Source: JACQCE01 sp041484905 (GTDB lineage Bacteria > Nitrospirota > Nitrospiria > JACQCE01). From it: a DNA stretch of 17,026 bases. Positions 5,959 through 13,412 of the stretch are shown piece after piece. The translations under genes and the position numbers were made by a program. A model generated the notes under the pieces. That model was not told where the DNA came from, did not search any database, and saw nothing but the letters and a program-made list of their open reading frames with translations. The DNA lies in NCBI GenBank assembly GCA_041484905.1, contig JBGPIL010000023.1:1-17026 (forward strand). The letters run 5' to 3'. Each line of letters begins with the position of its first letter. The stretch's first letter is position 1.

Positions 5959-6274
5959 CGACCTTACTGACAAGCGCACTCGTCGCATGGTGTGGGCTTC
6001 GGAAGCTCGCCGTTCCCTCCGTTCCTACCGGGAGGAATCTGAATATGGAGGTGATCACCTTCATTTTGGCCAAACCTCGCACCACATTGACTCGCGCAGC
6101 AGAAGAGTTTTTGGGAACAGCCTATTCATTTCACATTCGCGATATTCCCCGCTTTCGCCCTAAACCTGTAGGCAGTACATCCCCCTTGGAATCGGCGGAG
6201 TTGTTGACGCAATGCGTGGGGTCATGGGCCGATTAGGCAAGTATGACGCATCTTATTTGTTTTAGTTGTCAGCG
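5959..6274. other. 316-bp gap in the AT-richer patch
   Basis: Nothing recognisable is encoded on the minus strand between the lipoprotein and the frameshifted secreted protein. The only candidate is a small plus-strand reading frame (6045-6236) listed separately. Confidence 0.4.
6045..6236 (+). CDS. Possible 63-aa protein, doubtful
   Basis: ATG 6045 is preceded by GGGAGGA at 9-nt spacing, a strong ribosome site, and opens a 63-residue frame (MEVITFILAKPRTTLTRAAE ... LLTQCVGSWAD). It is antisense in orientation to both neighbours and has no recognisable motif. Composition is ordinary; I cannot exclude chance. Confidence 0.25.
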   Translation: MEVITFILAKPRTTLTRAAEEFLGTAYSFHIRDIPRFRPKPVGSTSPLESAELLTQCVGSWAD

Positions 6275-6817
6275 TTATTTCCAGCCTCCTGATTTTGCGA
6301 AAACACGCGCCGTGTATTTCGAGTCGCTAGAATCGGGCTGGACGACTCCAACCTTCAACTCGTATCTACCATTCGCGACCGGCGTAAAAAATGTCGAGGG
6401 CTGTTCCCTTCTATAGACAAACGCATTGCCGTCCCCGGCACGCACAGACCATGTCCAAGTGTCCAGCGACGATTGGTTCCGGATTACGGGCTCGCCTTGC
6501 GGGCCGAGCAACTCAACGAGAATTGTTGGTTTAATGGATCGATTTTCTATCTTGGCTCGATCTTCAGGAACAATTTGTATCTCTAGACCAACCACGAAAC
6601 TGACAGCGGGCAGGTTTTCTAACCGATAAGTTGAGGTGCCCTGTTGGTTTAACGCAATGACACCAAGATCCAACACGTAACGATCAGTGGCTGCAAACAG
6701 CCCCTTGTCAACCAAGTGTCCATCTCCTGAGTAGCGAGACGCACTATTGCAATTCGATAAAATAACAACCAGCATGATGCCCCCAACGATTGGGACTAAA
6801 GGTTTCCTTTTGTTCAT
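6275..6817 (-). CDS. Putative lipoprotein, candidate partner of the RHS protein
   Basis: A 180-residue protein beginning with basic residues (MNKRKP), a hydrophobic stretch (VGGIMLVVIL) and a lipobox-like L20-S-N-C23; Asn at -1 is atypical. After the Cys the chain is Ser/Thr-rich then beta-rich (YVLDLGVIALNQQGTSTYRL, LVELLGPQGEPVIRNQ, WTWSVRAGDG, YELKVGVVQPDSSDSKYTAR), suggesting a single Ig- or C2-like beta sandwich on the periplasmic side. It starts 20 bp after the stop of the RHS-core gene and is probably co-transcribed. RHS and related toxins commonly have their immunity gene directly downstream, so an immunity or binding role is a reasonable guess; the sequence itself does not prove it. 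Confidence 0.75.
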   Translation of the reverse strand: MNKRKPLVPIVGGIMLVVILSNCNSASRYSGDGHLVDKGLFAATDRYVLDLGVIALNQQGTSTYRLENLPAVSFVVGLEIQIVPEDRAKIENRSIKPTILVELLGPQGEPVIRNQSSLDTWTWSVRAGDGNAFVYRREQPSTFFTPVANGRYELKVGVVQPDSSDSKYTARVFAKSGGWK

Positions 6818-6837
6818 GGGTCACACCGTGGTTAATC

Positions 6838-7671
6838 TCAGCGTGGATTTGGTGGTGAATCATAAACCCCAGGCGCGTCATGTACCCCGCTCGGCACGCC
6901 ACCCTTGCAGCACGATCGCGCTAGAACACCCGCATATGTGTTGCTATTCGGCCCGAGCAGACTATACCCCCCGATCGGATAGGCGTTATGCGCCTTTCTA
7001 AGACATTCATTCTGATTGGAACATCCATTCTGATCTTTGCATTCAAACGAGGGGCAGTCATAACACTCGCCGCCAGTGTCACGCGGATCATCCGTGCGTG
7101 GTATGCCCAAGCCATTCTCAGGGTATAACGCGTATCGCGTACCACTGTCCGCGATCACATAGCAATGCCGCTGCCCAAACCAGCTTCCGGCTATAGAGTT
7201 AAGTAAGCGGCAACACATCTTTGCGCGGCCAAGTAGATCCACAAACCGAAGTGGATTACTGCTGACGTAAGCATACGTATTCACCCCATCCCTCAGCCCT
7301 ATAGGATCAGACGTGATATATCGCCCAATTTGTGGATCGTAATTCCTGAAATAGTTATAATGCAACCCCGTCTCTGCATCCGCATACTGCCCCGGAAAGC
7401 GGAGGTTGTTGATCACTTTCACCCCATCCCCATCGACATCCTCATTCACGCTCACCGTTTCCCCAAACGGCAGAGACTCCGCCTTCCACACCACCTTCCC
7501 TGTACTATCCGTCATCATGAGCGGTGTGCCCACATGATCCGTATGGTAGAAGAAGATCGCCTCGGTCGCCCCGCTCCCACCACTGCTCTGGGCAGCAATG
7601 GGACTCGCAGACAGCAACAGGACAAGAAAAATGGTCAGTCGGATGATTGATGAACGCAGTGAGTTCGCCAT
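6838..7671 (-). CDS. Small secreted RHS-core protein with Cys-rich C-terminal domain
   Basis: ATG 7671 has a GGAGG ribosome site and gives a 277-residue protein; an in-frame ATG at 7773 would lie upstream of the promoter. Residues 1-28 form a signal peptide (LTIFLVLLLSASPIAA). Residues 40-148 are a complete RHS-associated core: FYHTDHVGTPLMMTD, LPFGE, NLRFPGQYADAETGLHYNYF, RNYDPQIGRYITSDPIGL and NTYAYVSSNPLRFVD. The remaining 129 residues are variable: RHCYVIADSGTRYALYPENG, eight Cys spread over the domain, and YSLLGPNSNTYAGVL, where His plus Asn-Ser-Asn-Thr recalls papain-like amidohydrolase folds (weak). There are no YD repeats, so the protein lacks the cage of full RHS toxins and is exported on its own. 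A lipoprotein follows after 20 bp. Confidence 0.85.
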   Translation of the reverse strand: MANSLRSSIIRLTIFLVLLLSASPIAAQSSGGSGATEAIFFYHTDHVGTPLMMTDSTGKVVWKAESLPFGETVSVNEDVDGDGVKVINNLRFPGQYADAETGLHYNYFRNYDPQIGRYITSDPIGLRDGVNTYAYVSSNPLRFVDLLGRAKMCCRLLNSIAGSWFGQRHCYVIADSGTRYALYPENGLGIPRTDDPRDTGGECYDCPSFECKDQNGCSNQNECLRKAHNAYPIGGYSLLGPNSNTYAGVLARSCCKGGVPSGVHDAPGVYDSPPNPR

Positions 7672-7704
7672 TGCAGCTTCCCTCCAAGCGGTATCGTGAT
7701 CCAA

Positions 7705-7733
7705 GCTATACACTAAATCGGGCTTTTTGTCAC
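7705..7733 (-). promoter_or_regulatory. Sigma-70-type promoter of the RHS/lipoprotein genes
   Basis: On the minus strand -35 GTGACA (7728-7733), 17-bp spacer, -10 TATAGC (7705-7710). The predicted start is about 25-30 nt before ATG 7671. Confidence 0.6.
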
Positions 7734-7749
7734 CTGCCCCTATGAGTAG

Positions 7750-8006
7750 CGGCAGACCAAGCAGCATGAGCAAGAGATATTAATTTTGTCTCATCTAACG
7801 GGTCTGCCGGGGCAGTGAGGGGTGCCGTCTCCGCCTGCCGACAAACAGGTCGGTCATATAGTTGATTTTCAACCCTCCTCACCAAAGGGGCAGAGGCAGG
7901 CCGAGCGGCCTGAGCGAAAGGCGCAGCGGGTCAAGAACGCGGTTTTCGCCGAAGGCGAAAAGCCGAGGATGTCCGAAGTTGACCACTGTGAAGCAAAGTG
8001 GTCAAC
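7750..8006. repeat. Cluster of perfect hairpins between comEC and the RHS gene
   Basis: The 409-bp gap 7672-8080 holds no convincing gene but several inverted repeats: CGGCAGACC (7750-7758)/GGTCTGCCG (7801-7809); CAGGCC/GGCCTG with loop GAGC (7897-7912); TTTTCGCC/GGCGAAAA with loop GAA (7943-7961, extendable by outer GG/CC); and a 10-bp stem GTTGACCACT/AGTGGTCAAC with a 9-nt loop (7978-8006). None is followed by a clear T run, so they do not look like simple terminators. A structured RNA or repeat array is possible. Confidence 0.55.
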
Positions 8007-8080
8007 AAGTTCCGCAGGCAGCGCAAATGAGCGCGATGGTGCGCCGAAGCGTCCGGCCGCGCAGGTACTACCTCTGCCCA

Positions 8081-10759
8081 TCATATCCTCCACCACCAGC
8101 GGAGCCACAACCGCCGGTAGTTCGCCCACTCCTCGGCCGCTGCGGTGCGGAGATGAAGCACGGGCCGCCACGTCAATTCGCTCGCCGTAAAGCGTCGCAA
8201 CGTTGTCCCATCGGAGAGATACAACACCTGCCCCGCCTGATCGGTCCGCAGCACGTCGACACCGCGGGCGTCGTACGCGTCCACCACCGAGGGCGCGGGG
8301 TGATGATAGGGATTGTAGGCGCCGACCGAGATGACCGCCTCGCGCGGATGGACCGCGTTGAGAAATTCCGGTGTGCTCGACGTCCGGCTGCCATGATGCG
8401 GCACTTTCAGCACCGTGGCCGGCAGACGGTCGGCCCAGGCGCGAATCAATTCCGCTTCAGCGGGGCGTTCGATGTCGCCCGTGAAGAGAAAGCGGTGATC
8501 GCCCAACCCCACCCGCATCACGATCGCCGAGTCGTTGAGGCCATGCCCGGTCGGTTCGGCGGCATCAATGGCAGATGGGGCAGACGGGACAAACGCTTCG
8601 GAGGGATGAAGGAGATCGATTTGAACCCGTCCGATCTGAGTTGGCGCTTCGGCGGCCCGAATCGTCACGGTTTGTTCCGCACCCCTGGCCGCGGCCTGTT
8701 GCCACAACCCGGCCACCATCCCCCCTCTATGAATGCCGTTGTGCCATAGTTCACCAATCGGAAAGAGGCGCAGCAACGCGATCTGTCCCCCGATGTGATC
8801 GGCCTGGGGATGGCTCGCCACCAGATAATCAATCCGCCGGATCCCGTGATCCCACAGATACGGCGCCACCACGGCCCGGCCGGTATCGTAGCTGCCGTAC
8901 TGCGGTCCGCCATCGATCACCATCGTCTGGCCGGTCGGAAAGGTGATCGCCGCCGCATCCCCCTGCCCGACATCGAGAAAATTGACGCGCAACTGCCCAT
9001 CGGGACGCAGCAGACCCGCAAGCGCAACCACCACCCAAAGTGCACAGGCGGCCGCACCCAACAGGCCCAGCCATCGAACCCGGCGCCCCCACACCAGCGC
9101 CGCCAGGCCGGCATAAAACACCGCGACGGTCAGCGGCGACGGCGCGGCAACATGCACCGCGGCGCCCGGCCACCGGGCGAACCAGCCGACCACGGCCGTC
9201 AAGACCGTCACCGCCCACTCATTGAGCGCGGCCAATGGCAGCGTCGATGTGGACAGCAGCAGGGCCAGCCACGCGCTCAACAACCCCAGGGGGATCACCA
9301 CGACGCCGACCACGGGCAGCACCAGATTACTCACCAACCCCACCCAGTTGAACTGGCGAAAGTGGTAGAGCACCAACGGCGCCGTCGCCACGGTGGCGGC
9401 CACCGTCAACAAGAGATAGAGCTGCCCTCGTTGCCGCCATCGCGGCCACTCACGGCGAAGTCTCGCCGCAGGCCACCACGCCGCCGCCGTGTCATCGGCG
9501 TCGATTGAATCGGGGGGATCGGAGGAATCAGCGATGGCCGGATCCTGTCGTGCGTTGGCCAGTCGTTCGCTCCACCAGACCAATGCCAGTGCCATCCCCA
9601 GGACTGCGCCGTAGGAAAGCTGAAATGAGATATTGCCCAATGCCAGCGGATCCCAGAGCAGCACCGCGAGGACGGCAACGGCCCATGCGGTCAACAGATC
9701 GTGGGGCCTCGAGAGCAAGACCGCCCCGCAATAGAGCAGCAGCATCAGCAGGGAGCGAATGGTTGCCACCTGCCCGCCGGCCAACAACGTGTACCAAATG
9801 ACCGCGGGCACGGTCGCCAGCGTCGCCAGTTGCGTAGGGGAGAGCCACATCGTCAACCGCAGCAACCACCAGGCCGGCAGCAGACGGCACGCCCCGCGAA
9901 CCAGCAGGAAGATGACGCCGGCGAGCAGCGCCAGATGACTGCCTGAAATGGAGAGCAGATGGGCGACGCCGGCTGCGGTGAAGGCGTCCCGGACGTCGGG
10001 CGTGATCCGGTGCGTTTCACCGAGGAGGAGCGCCGACAACAACGCGGCCGAGGGCGGCGAGAGCGAGACGACCAGTGCCCGGTCGATCCGCGCGCGCCAG
10101 GTTTCGACGGGCTGCAAGAGGTGTTGTTCGAGCAGGCCGGCGCCCGGGCCCATACGGGTCAGTTGATCGGCCCGAACTGATGCGGCGGCTTCGATCCCCT
10201 GGCGCTGCGCATATCGGCCGGCGTCGAACAGGCCGACGTTGTGTAACCCGTACGGCCGCCGCAGTTCCGCTGTGAGGCGGAGCTGGTCACCGGAATGAAC
10301 AGTCGGGGCGTGAATGGCCGGCTCCCCCTCTTTCGCGTGTCTGATATTGAGTCGCACCCGTCCTGCAATGGTCACGGAGGATGCGCCGGCCGTCTCATTG
10401 AGCGGCGCGATCGATGCAAGGTCCAGCAGGACTACGGTCCGATCCTGTTCCACTTCAGGCAACCCGCGCACACGGCCCGTCAATTCGATCGGTCCGCGAT
10501 CACGCCACGCTTCCACGGCCGGATGCTCCAACCCCACGAGTGTCCAATGAGACGCAACCAGCCCGAGGAGCAGGACCCCCGTGCCGACGAGCAGAGAGGA
10601 CCGTGAAGGACGCGGGCCCCGCTGATGGGTGAAGCGCAGGACGATGGTCGCAACCGTCACACACAGGAGGGCGGTAGTCAACGGCAGATAGAGGGCCAAC
10701 TCACCGGCCGCCAGGCCGCTCACATAGCAGAGCGTTATCCAGAGCAACGGCCGGCGCAT
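8081..10759 (-). CDS. comEC: ComEC/Rec2 family DNA-uptake channel protein
   Basis: An 892-residue inner-membrane protein that in competent bacteria carries single-stranded DNA across the membrane. Order: two N-terminal membrane segments and a DUF4131/OB-like domain (about 1-200), the polytopic Competence domain (about 230-530) with the family motif GVAHLLSISGSHLALLAG (264-281), further membrane segments, then a metallo-beta-lactamase-like domain from about 590: FLDVGQGDAAAITFPTG, VIDGGP, SHPQADHIGG (H650, D654, H655), FTGDIE and KVPHHGSRTSS. All metal ligands typical of the nuclease-like domain seem present. It is full length and is the last gene of the glmM-cytochrome-comEC run, starting 30 bp after the cytochrome stop. 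There is no clear ribosome site. No other competence genes are in view except the GspE/PilB-like ATPase at 3221-5185. Confidence 0.93.
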   Translation of the reverse strand: MRRPLLWITLCYVSGLAAGELALYLPLTTALLCVTVATIVLRFTHQRGPRPSRSSLLVGTGVLLLGLVASHWTLVGLEHPAVEAWRDRGPIELTGRVRGLPEVEQDRTVVLLDLASIAPLNETAGASSVTIAGRVRLNIRHAKEGEPAIHAPTVHSGDQLRLTAELRRPYGLHNVGLFDAGRYAQRQGIEAAASVRADQLTRMGPGAGLLEQHLLQPVETWRARIDRALVVSLSPPSAALLSALLLGETHRITPDVRDAFTAAGVAHLLSISGSHLALLAGVIFLLVRGACRLLPAWWLLRLTMWLSPTQLATLATVPAVIWYTLLAGGQVATIRSLLMLLLYCGAVLLSRPHDLLTAWAVAVLAVLLWDPLALGNISFQLSYGAVLGMALALVWWSERLANARQDPAIADSSDPPDSIDADDTAAAWWPAARLRREWPRWRQRGQLYLLLTVAATVATAPLVLYHFRQFNWVGLVSNLVLPVVGVVVIPLGLLSAWLALLLSTSTLPLAALNEWAVTVLTAVVGWFARWPGAAVHVAAPSPLTVAVFYAGLAALVWGRRVRWLGLLGAAACALWVVVALAGLLRPDGQLRVNFLDVGQGDAAAITFPTGQTMVIDGGPQYGSYDTGRAVVAPYLWDHGIRRIDYLVASHPQADHIGGQIALLRLFPIGELWHNGIHRGGMVAGLWQQAAARGAEQTVTIRAAEAPTQIGRVQIDLLHPSEAFVPSAPSAIDAAEPTGHGLNDSAIVMRVGLGDHRFLFTGDIERPAEAELIRAWADRLPATVLKVPHHGSRTSSTPEFLNAVHPREAVISVGAYNPYHHPAPSVVDAYDARGVDVLRTDQAGQVLYLSDGTTLRRFTASELTWRPVLHLRTAAAEEWANYRRLWLRWWWRI

Positions 10760-10789
10760 GACGGCAGACGTCAGCGGGCGCTGTGCTGA

Positions 10790-11719
10790 CTATCGATCAT
10801 GACAGAGCAGACAGAGCTGCGGCGATTTGTCACGAAGAAACCCGGCATGCAGTTCACTATGGGCATTATGACAGCTGTCGCAGTGGATCACGCCGAACGT
10901 CGTATGGAGCAGGCGGAATTGCTCCACGCCTTCGGCGGCTGTGGCGGCGACTGTAGCAGGGCCGGTGAAAGCAGGGGCGGCTGCGTTGCCATTACCATTG
11001 CCGTTACCATTGCCCGGCGGGGAGGGCGTTTGCAGATTGCCTGGCGTCTGCGCGTAGAATCTCGACGTCACACCCGTCGGCAGGACCAGTTGTTCATCCT
11101 GCAAATCGGGGATGGCGAAAAAACGCCGCTGGCCGGTGGACGGCTCCTTGAGCAGCATCTCCCCGGTCGGCTTGCGCGGATAGATGATCGACACGGGATG
11201 ATCGGGCAGTTCGCTCTTGCGATCGAGATTCGTCCCCAGCACCGTTTCCAGCCGGCTAAAGAGATCCCCGATCGCCTTGCTCCCCCCCTTGTCCAGCCGC
11301 TCGCCGCCGCGGTGGACGTCATCGGCAAACGCGCCGTCATGGCAGCCGAGACAATCGGCCGACGTGCCAAACGGCCGGTCCGTCAACAGCGGTTGCGGCA
11401 ACGGCCAGTTTTGCGGCAGGGCGTAACTTTTGACCGGAGTATCCCGATTCCAGAGCGGTCGCTGCTCCCGCTCCGCACCGAAGACCGGCAGCGAGGCCTC
11501 CTCCGGAGGAAGCGGCACGCCCGGAATATGAATGTTGCCGTCCACGTGACAGGAGACGCAGAGCTCTTTAATCGTATAGACACTGCTGGGCGGCATAATG
11601 TTGTGTCTGGTCTGTTCCACATCGTTGTAGGGATTGCCGGCGCCAAAGCCGAGGGCGACCGGACCGGCGGCGGCCACGAACAGCCACGCGGCCAGACGCA
11701 ATCGAGTCCTTGTCGTCAT
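10790..11719 (-). CDS. Exported tetraheme c-type cytochrome
   Basis: A 309-residue protein with a signal peptide (LRLAAWLFVAAAGPVALG) and four haem-binding motifs: CVSCH (C54), CLGCH (C123), CDSCH (C280) and CLLCH (C303), the last only two residues from the end. PDHPVSIIYP (about 172-181) carries a possible distal haem His. Layout resembles the doubled-CXXCH/multihaem electron carriers that are plentiful in anaerobes and nitrite oxidisers; redox partner unknown. A flexible PPGNGNGNGNGNAAAP linker (about 234-250) separates the last two haem motifs from the rest and is encoded by a 6-bp tandem repeat. The ATG overlaps the glmM stop (ATGA), so translation is probably coupled; comEC follows. Confidence 0.88.
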   Translation of the reverse strand: MTTRTRLRLAAWLFVAAAGPVALGFGAGNPYNDVEQTRHNIMPPSSVYTIKELCVSCHVDGNIHIPGVPLPPEEASLPVFGAEREQRPLWNRDTPVKSYALPQNWPLPQPLLTDRPFGTSADCLGCHDGAFADDVHRGGERLDKGGSKAIGDLFSRLETVLGTNLDRKSELPDHPVSIIYPRKPTGEMLLKEPSTGQRRFFAIPDLQDEQLVLPTGVTSRFYAQTPGNLQTPSPPGNGNGNGNGNAAAPAFTGPATVAATAAEGVEQFRLLHTTFGVIHCDSCHNAHSELHAGFLRDKSPQLCLLCHDR

Positions 11720-13128
11720 CGCGCAGGTTTTCCCAAGGCCCGCTCGACCGTCTGGGCCAGCTCACGAGCCAGTTGTTGCACCAGCCGCTTCTGCTCGCCC
11801 TCCACCATGACGCGCACAAGCGGTTCGGTGCCGGAAAAACGGACCAGAATCCGCCCCTTGCCGCCCAGTCGCTGCTCGGCCTGCTTCAGTTGTTTGACGT
11901 AGCCGGGGATCTCGGTCAATTCCCGCCGGCGGGCGACGGGCACGTTGACCAGGACCTGCGGCCATAGCTCCATGCAGGCCGCCAGCTCCGCCAGCGACCG
12001 TCCGCTCTGCTGCATAAGCGCCAGAATTTGCAACGCCGTGATCAGCCCGTCCCCCGTCGTGTTGTAATCCAGAAAGATCACGTGGCCCGACGATTCCCCG
12101 CCGAAATTAAACCCGCCGGCAAGCATCTTCTCAAGGACGTAACGATCGCCCACTTTGGCCCGCACGGTTTTGATCCCTTCGCGGGCGAGCGCCACCTCCA
12201 ACCCCATGTTGCTCATCACCGTCGTCACCACGGTGGCGCCCTTGAGCTGCCCCCGACGATGCAGGGCGAAGGCACAGGCGGCCAGAATCCGATCGCCCGG
12301 CACGACGTGGCCCCGGTGGTCGACAAAGAGGGCCCGGTCCGCGTCGCCGTCATGGGCGATGCCGATGTCGGCCTTGATCTTGGTGACGGTGCGCTGCAAC
12401 AGGGCCGGTGCCACGGCGCCGCAATTGGCGTTGATGTTCGTGCCGTTGGGGCGGTCGCTGAGCACCGTCACGTCCGCGCCCAGCTCCCGCAACACCGTCG
12501 GCGCCACCTTGTAGGCCGCGCCGTTTGCGCAGTCAACCGCGACTTTGACTCCCTGGAATTCCATGCCGCGAGGAATCGAGTTTTTGACAAATTCGATGTA
12601 GCGGCCCTCCGCGTCATCGATGCGAAACGCCTTGCCGATCTGCTTGGCCGTCGGCCGGATCATGTCGATCCGGCCCGATTCGATCAGTTCCTCGATCCGC
12701 TGCTCGAATTCATCGGGGAATTTGAAGCCCGATTCGGCGAACAATTTGATCCCGTTGTCCTGATAGGGGTTGTGCGACGCGGAAATGACCACACCGGCGT
12801 CGGCGCGCAAGCTGCGGGTCAGAAAGGCGAGTCCCGGCGTCGGCATCGGGCCGACCAGCAGCACGTCGACACCCATCGAACAGATGCCAGACGTCAGCGC
12901 GCTTTCCAACAGATAGCCGGAGAGGCGGGTATCCTTCCCGATGACGACGCGGTGGCGCTGTTGCTTGGCCTTCTGCTGCTGAAATAAAAAGGCCACCGCC
13001 CGACCCAGCTTCAGGGTCGTTTCGGCCGTGAGCGGTTCAACATTGGCGACCCCGCGCACACCATCGGTGCCGAACAGTTTTCGCATCATCGAACCGGGCG
13101 TGGAACCGGGCGTGACAGACGCCGCCAT
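11716..13128 (-). CDS. glmM: Phosphoglucosamine mutase
   Basis: Converts glucosamine-6-phosphate to glucosamine-1-phosphate for UDP-GlcNAc, hence peptidoglycan and LPS, in the cytoplasm. All four signature loops are intact: phosphoserine loop ISASHNPYQDNGIK (Ser before His), metal loop DGDADRALFVD, sugar loop GGESSGHVIF and phosphate loop RFSGTEPLVRVMVE; the N-terminus MRKLFGTDGVRG is typical. The canonical start would be ATG 13086 or 13089, but the best ribosome site (GGAGG, 10 nt spacing) serves ATG 13128, which adds a 14-residue Gly/Ser/Thr/Pro leader (MAASVTPGSTPGSM). I use 13128. The stop overlaps the start of the cytochrome gene, giving an operon glmM-cytochrome-comEC. Confidence 0.93.
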   Translation of the reverse strand: MAASVTPGSTPGSMMRKLFGTDGVRGVANVEPLTAETTLKLGRAVAFLFQQQKAKQQRHRVVIGKDTRLSGYLLESALTSGICSMGVDVLLVGPMPTPGLAFLTRSLRADAGVVISASHNPYQDNGIKLFAESGFKFPDEFEQRIEELIESGRIDMIRPTAKQIGKAFRIDDAEGRYIEFVKNSIPRGMEFQGVKVAVDCANGAAYKVAPTVLRELGADVTVLSDRPNGTNINANCGAVAPALLQRTVTKIKADIGIAHDGDADRALFVDHRGHVVPGDRILAACAFALHRRGQLKGATVVTTVMSNMGLEVALAREGIKTVRAKVGDRYVLEKMLAGGFNFGGESSGHVIFLDYNTTGDGLITALQILALMQQSGRSLAELAACMELWPQVLVNVPVARRRELTEIPGYVKQLKQAEQRLGGKGRILVRFSGTEPLVRVMVEGEQKRLVQQLARELAQTVERALGKPAR

Positions 13129-13172
13129 CTTACCAAGACCTCCGGGGCTTTGCAACCAAACACACTCACGTT

Positions 13173-13200
13173 AGCGTAGCACATCGACCCCAACGGGCAA
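13173..13200 (-). promoter_or_regulatory. Probable promoter of glmM
   Basis: On the minus strand -35 TTGCCC (13195-13200), 16-bp spacer, -10 TACGCT (13173-13178). The -10 matches that of the cold-shock gene. Weaker -35 than the other promoters in the window. Confidence 0.5.
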
Positions 13201-13213
13201 GCCCTTTCGGGGC

Positions 13214-13324
13214 GTGGGGGCATCGGAGGGCGCACGCTGCGACGAAGAAGGAGCAGCGAGTGTGTGCGCGCCGCCGAGTCGGTGAGGCGGCCGGATTCCT
13301 TAGTCTGCCCGCACGGGCCCCCAC
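13214..13324. repeat. Family B element with 8-bp terminal inverted repeats
   Basis: GTGGGGGC (13214-13221) and GCCCCCAC (13317-13324) bound 111 bp. The left end GGGGGCATCGGAGGGCGC matches 17 of 18 bases of the element at 3179-3220, and the right 15 bases CCGCACGGGCCCCCA are identical. Inside are two hairpins: GCGCACGCTGC with GCAGCG...TGTGCGC (13230-13269) and GCCGCC/GGCGGC (13270-13291). It lies between the divergent glmM and priA promoters and encodes nothing recognisable. Confidence 0.7.
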
Positions 13325-13354
13325 ATTCAATGATCCGTACGAGCCCCGCCACAC

Positions 13355-13383
13355 TTGTCTTCGCGGTCACCGGCTGATAGAAT
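13355..13383 (+). promoter_or_regulatory. Sigma-70-type promoter of priA
   Basis: -35 TTGTCT (13355-13360), 17-bp spacer, -10 TAGAAT (13378-13383). Predicted start near 13390, about 23 nt before ATG 13413. Confidence 0.65.
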
Positions 13384-13412
13384 GCGTCCGCCGTCGTTCC
13401 GGAATCCACCGC

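Noticed and set aside
7869..8171. 100-aa minus-strand frame overlapping the comEC end
   Set aside because: Mostly translates the hairpin cluster; no ribosome site and no protein-like hydrophobic pattern.
7862..9508. Long plus-strand frames opposite comEC (295 and 237 aa)
   Set aside because: Shadow frames of comEC, Arg/Pro/His-rich.
10799..11902. 367-aa open frame on the plus strand
   Set aside because: Antisense to the tetraheme cytochrome and the end of glmM, both of which have unmistakable motifs.
12028..12987. 319-aa open frame on the plus strand
   Set aside because: Antisense to glmM; His/Arg/Asp-rich shadow without recognisable domain.
13260..13412. N-terminal extension of PriA starting near 13260
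   Set aside because: It would be read from the family B repeat and lie upstream of the priA promoter; the conserved N-terminus begins right after ATG 13413.
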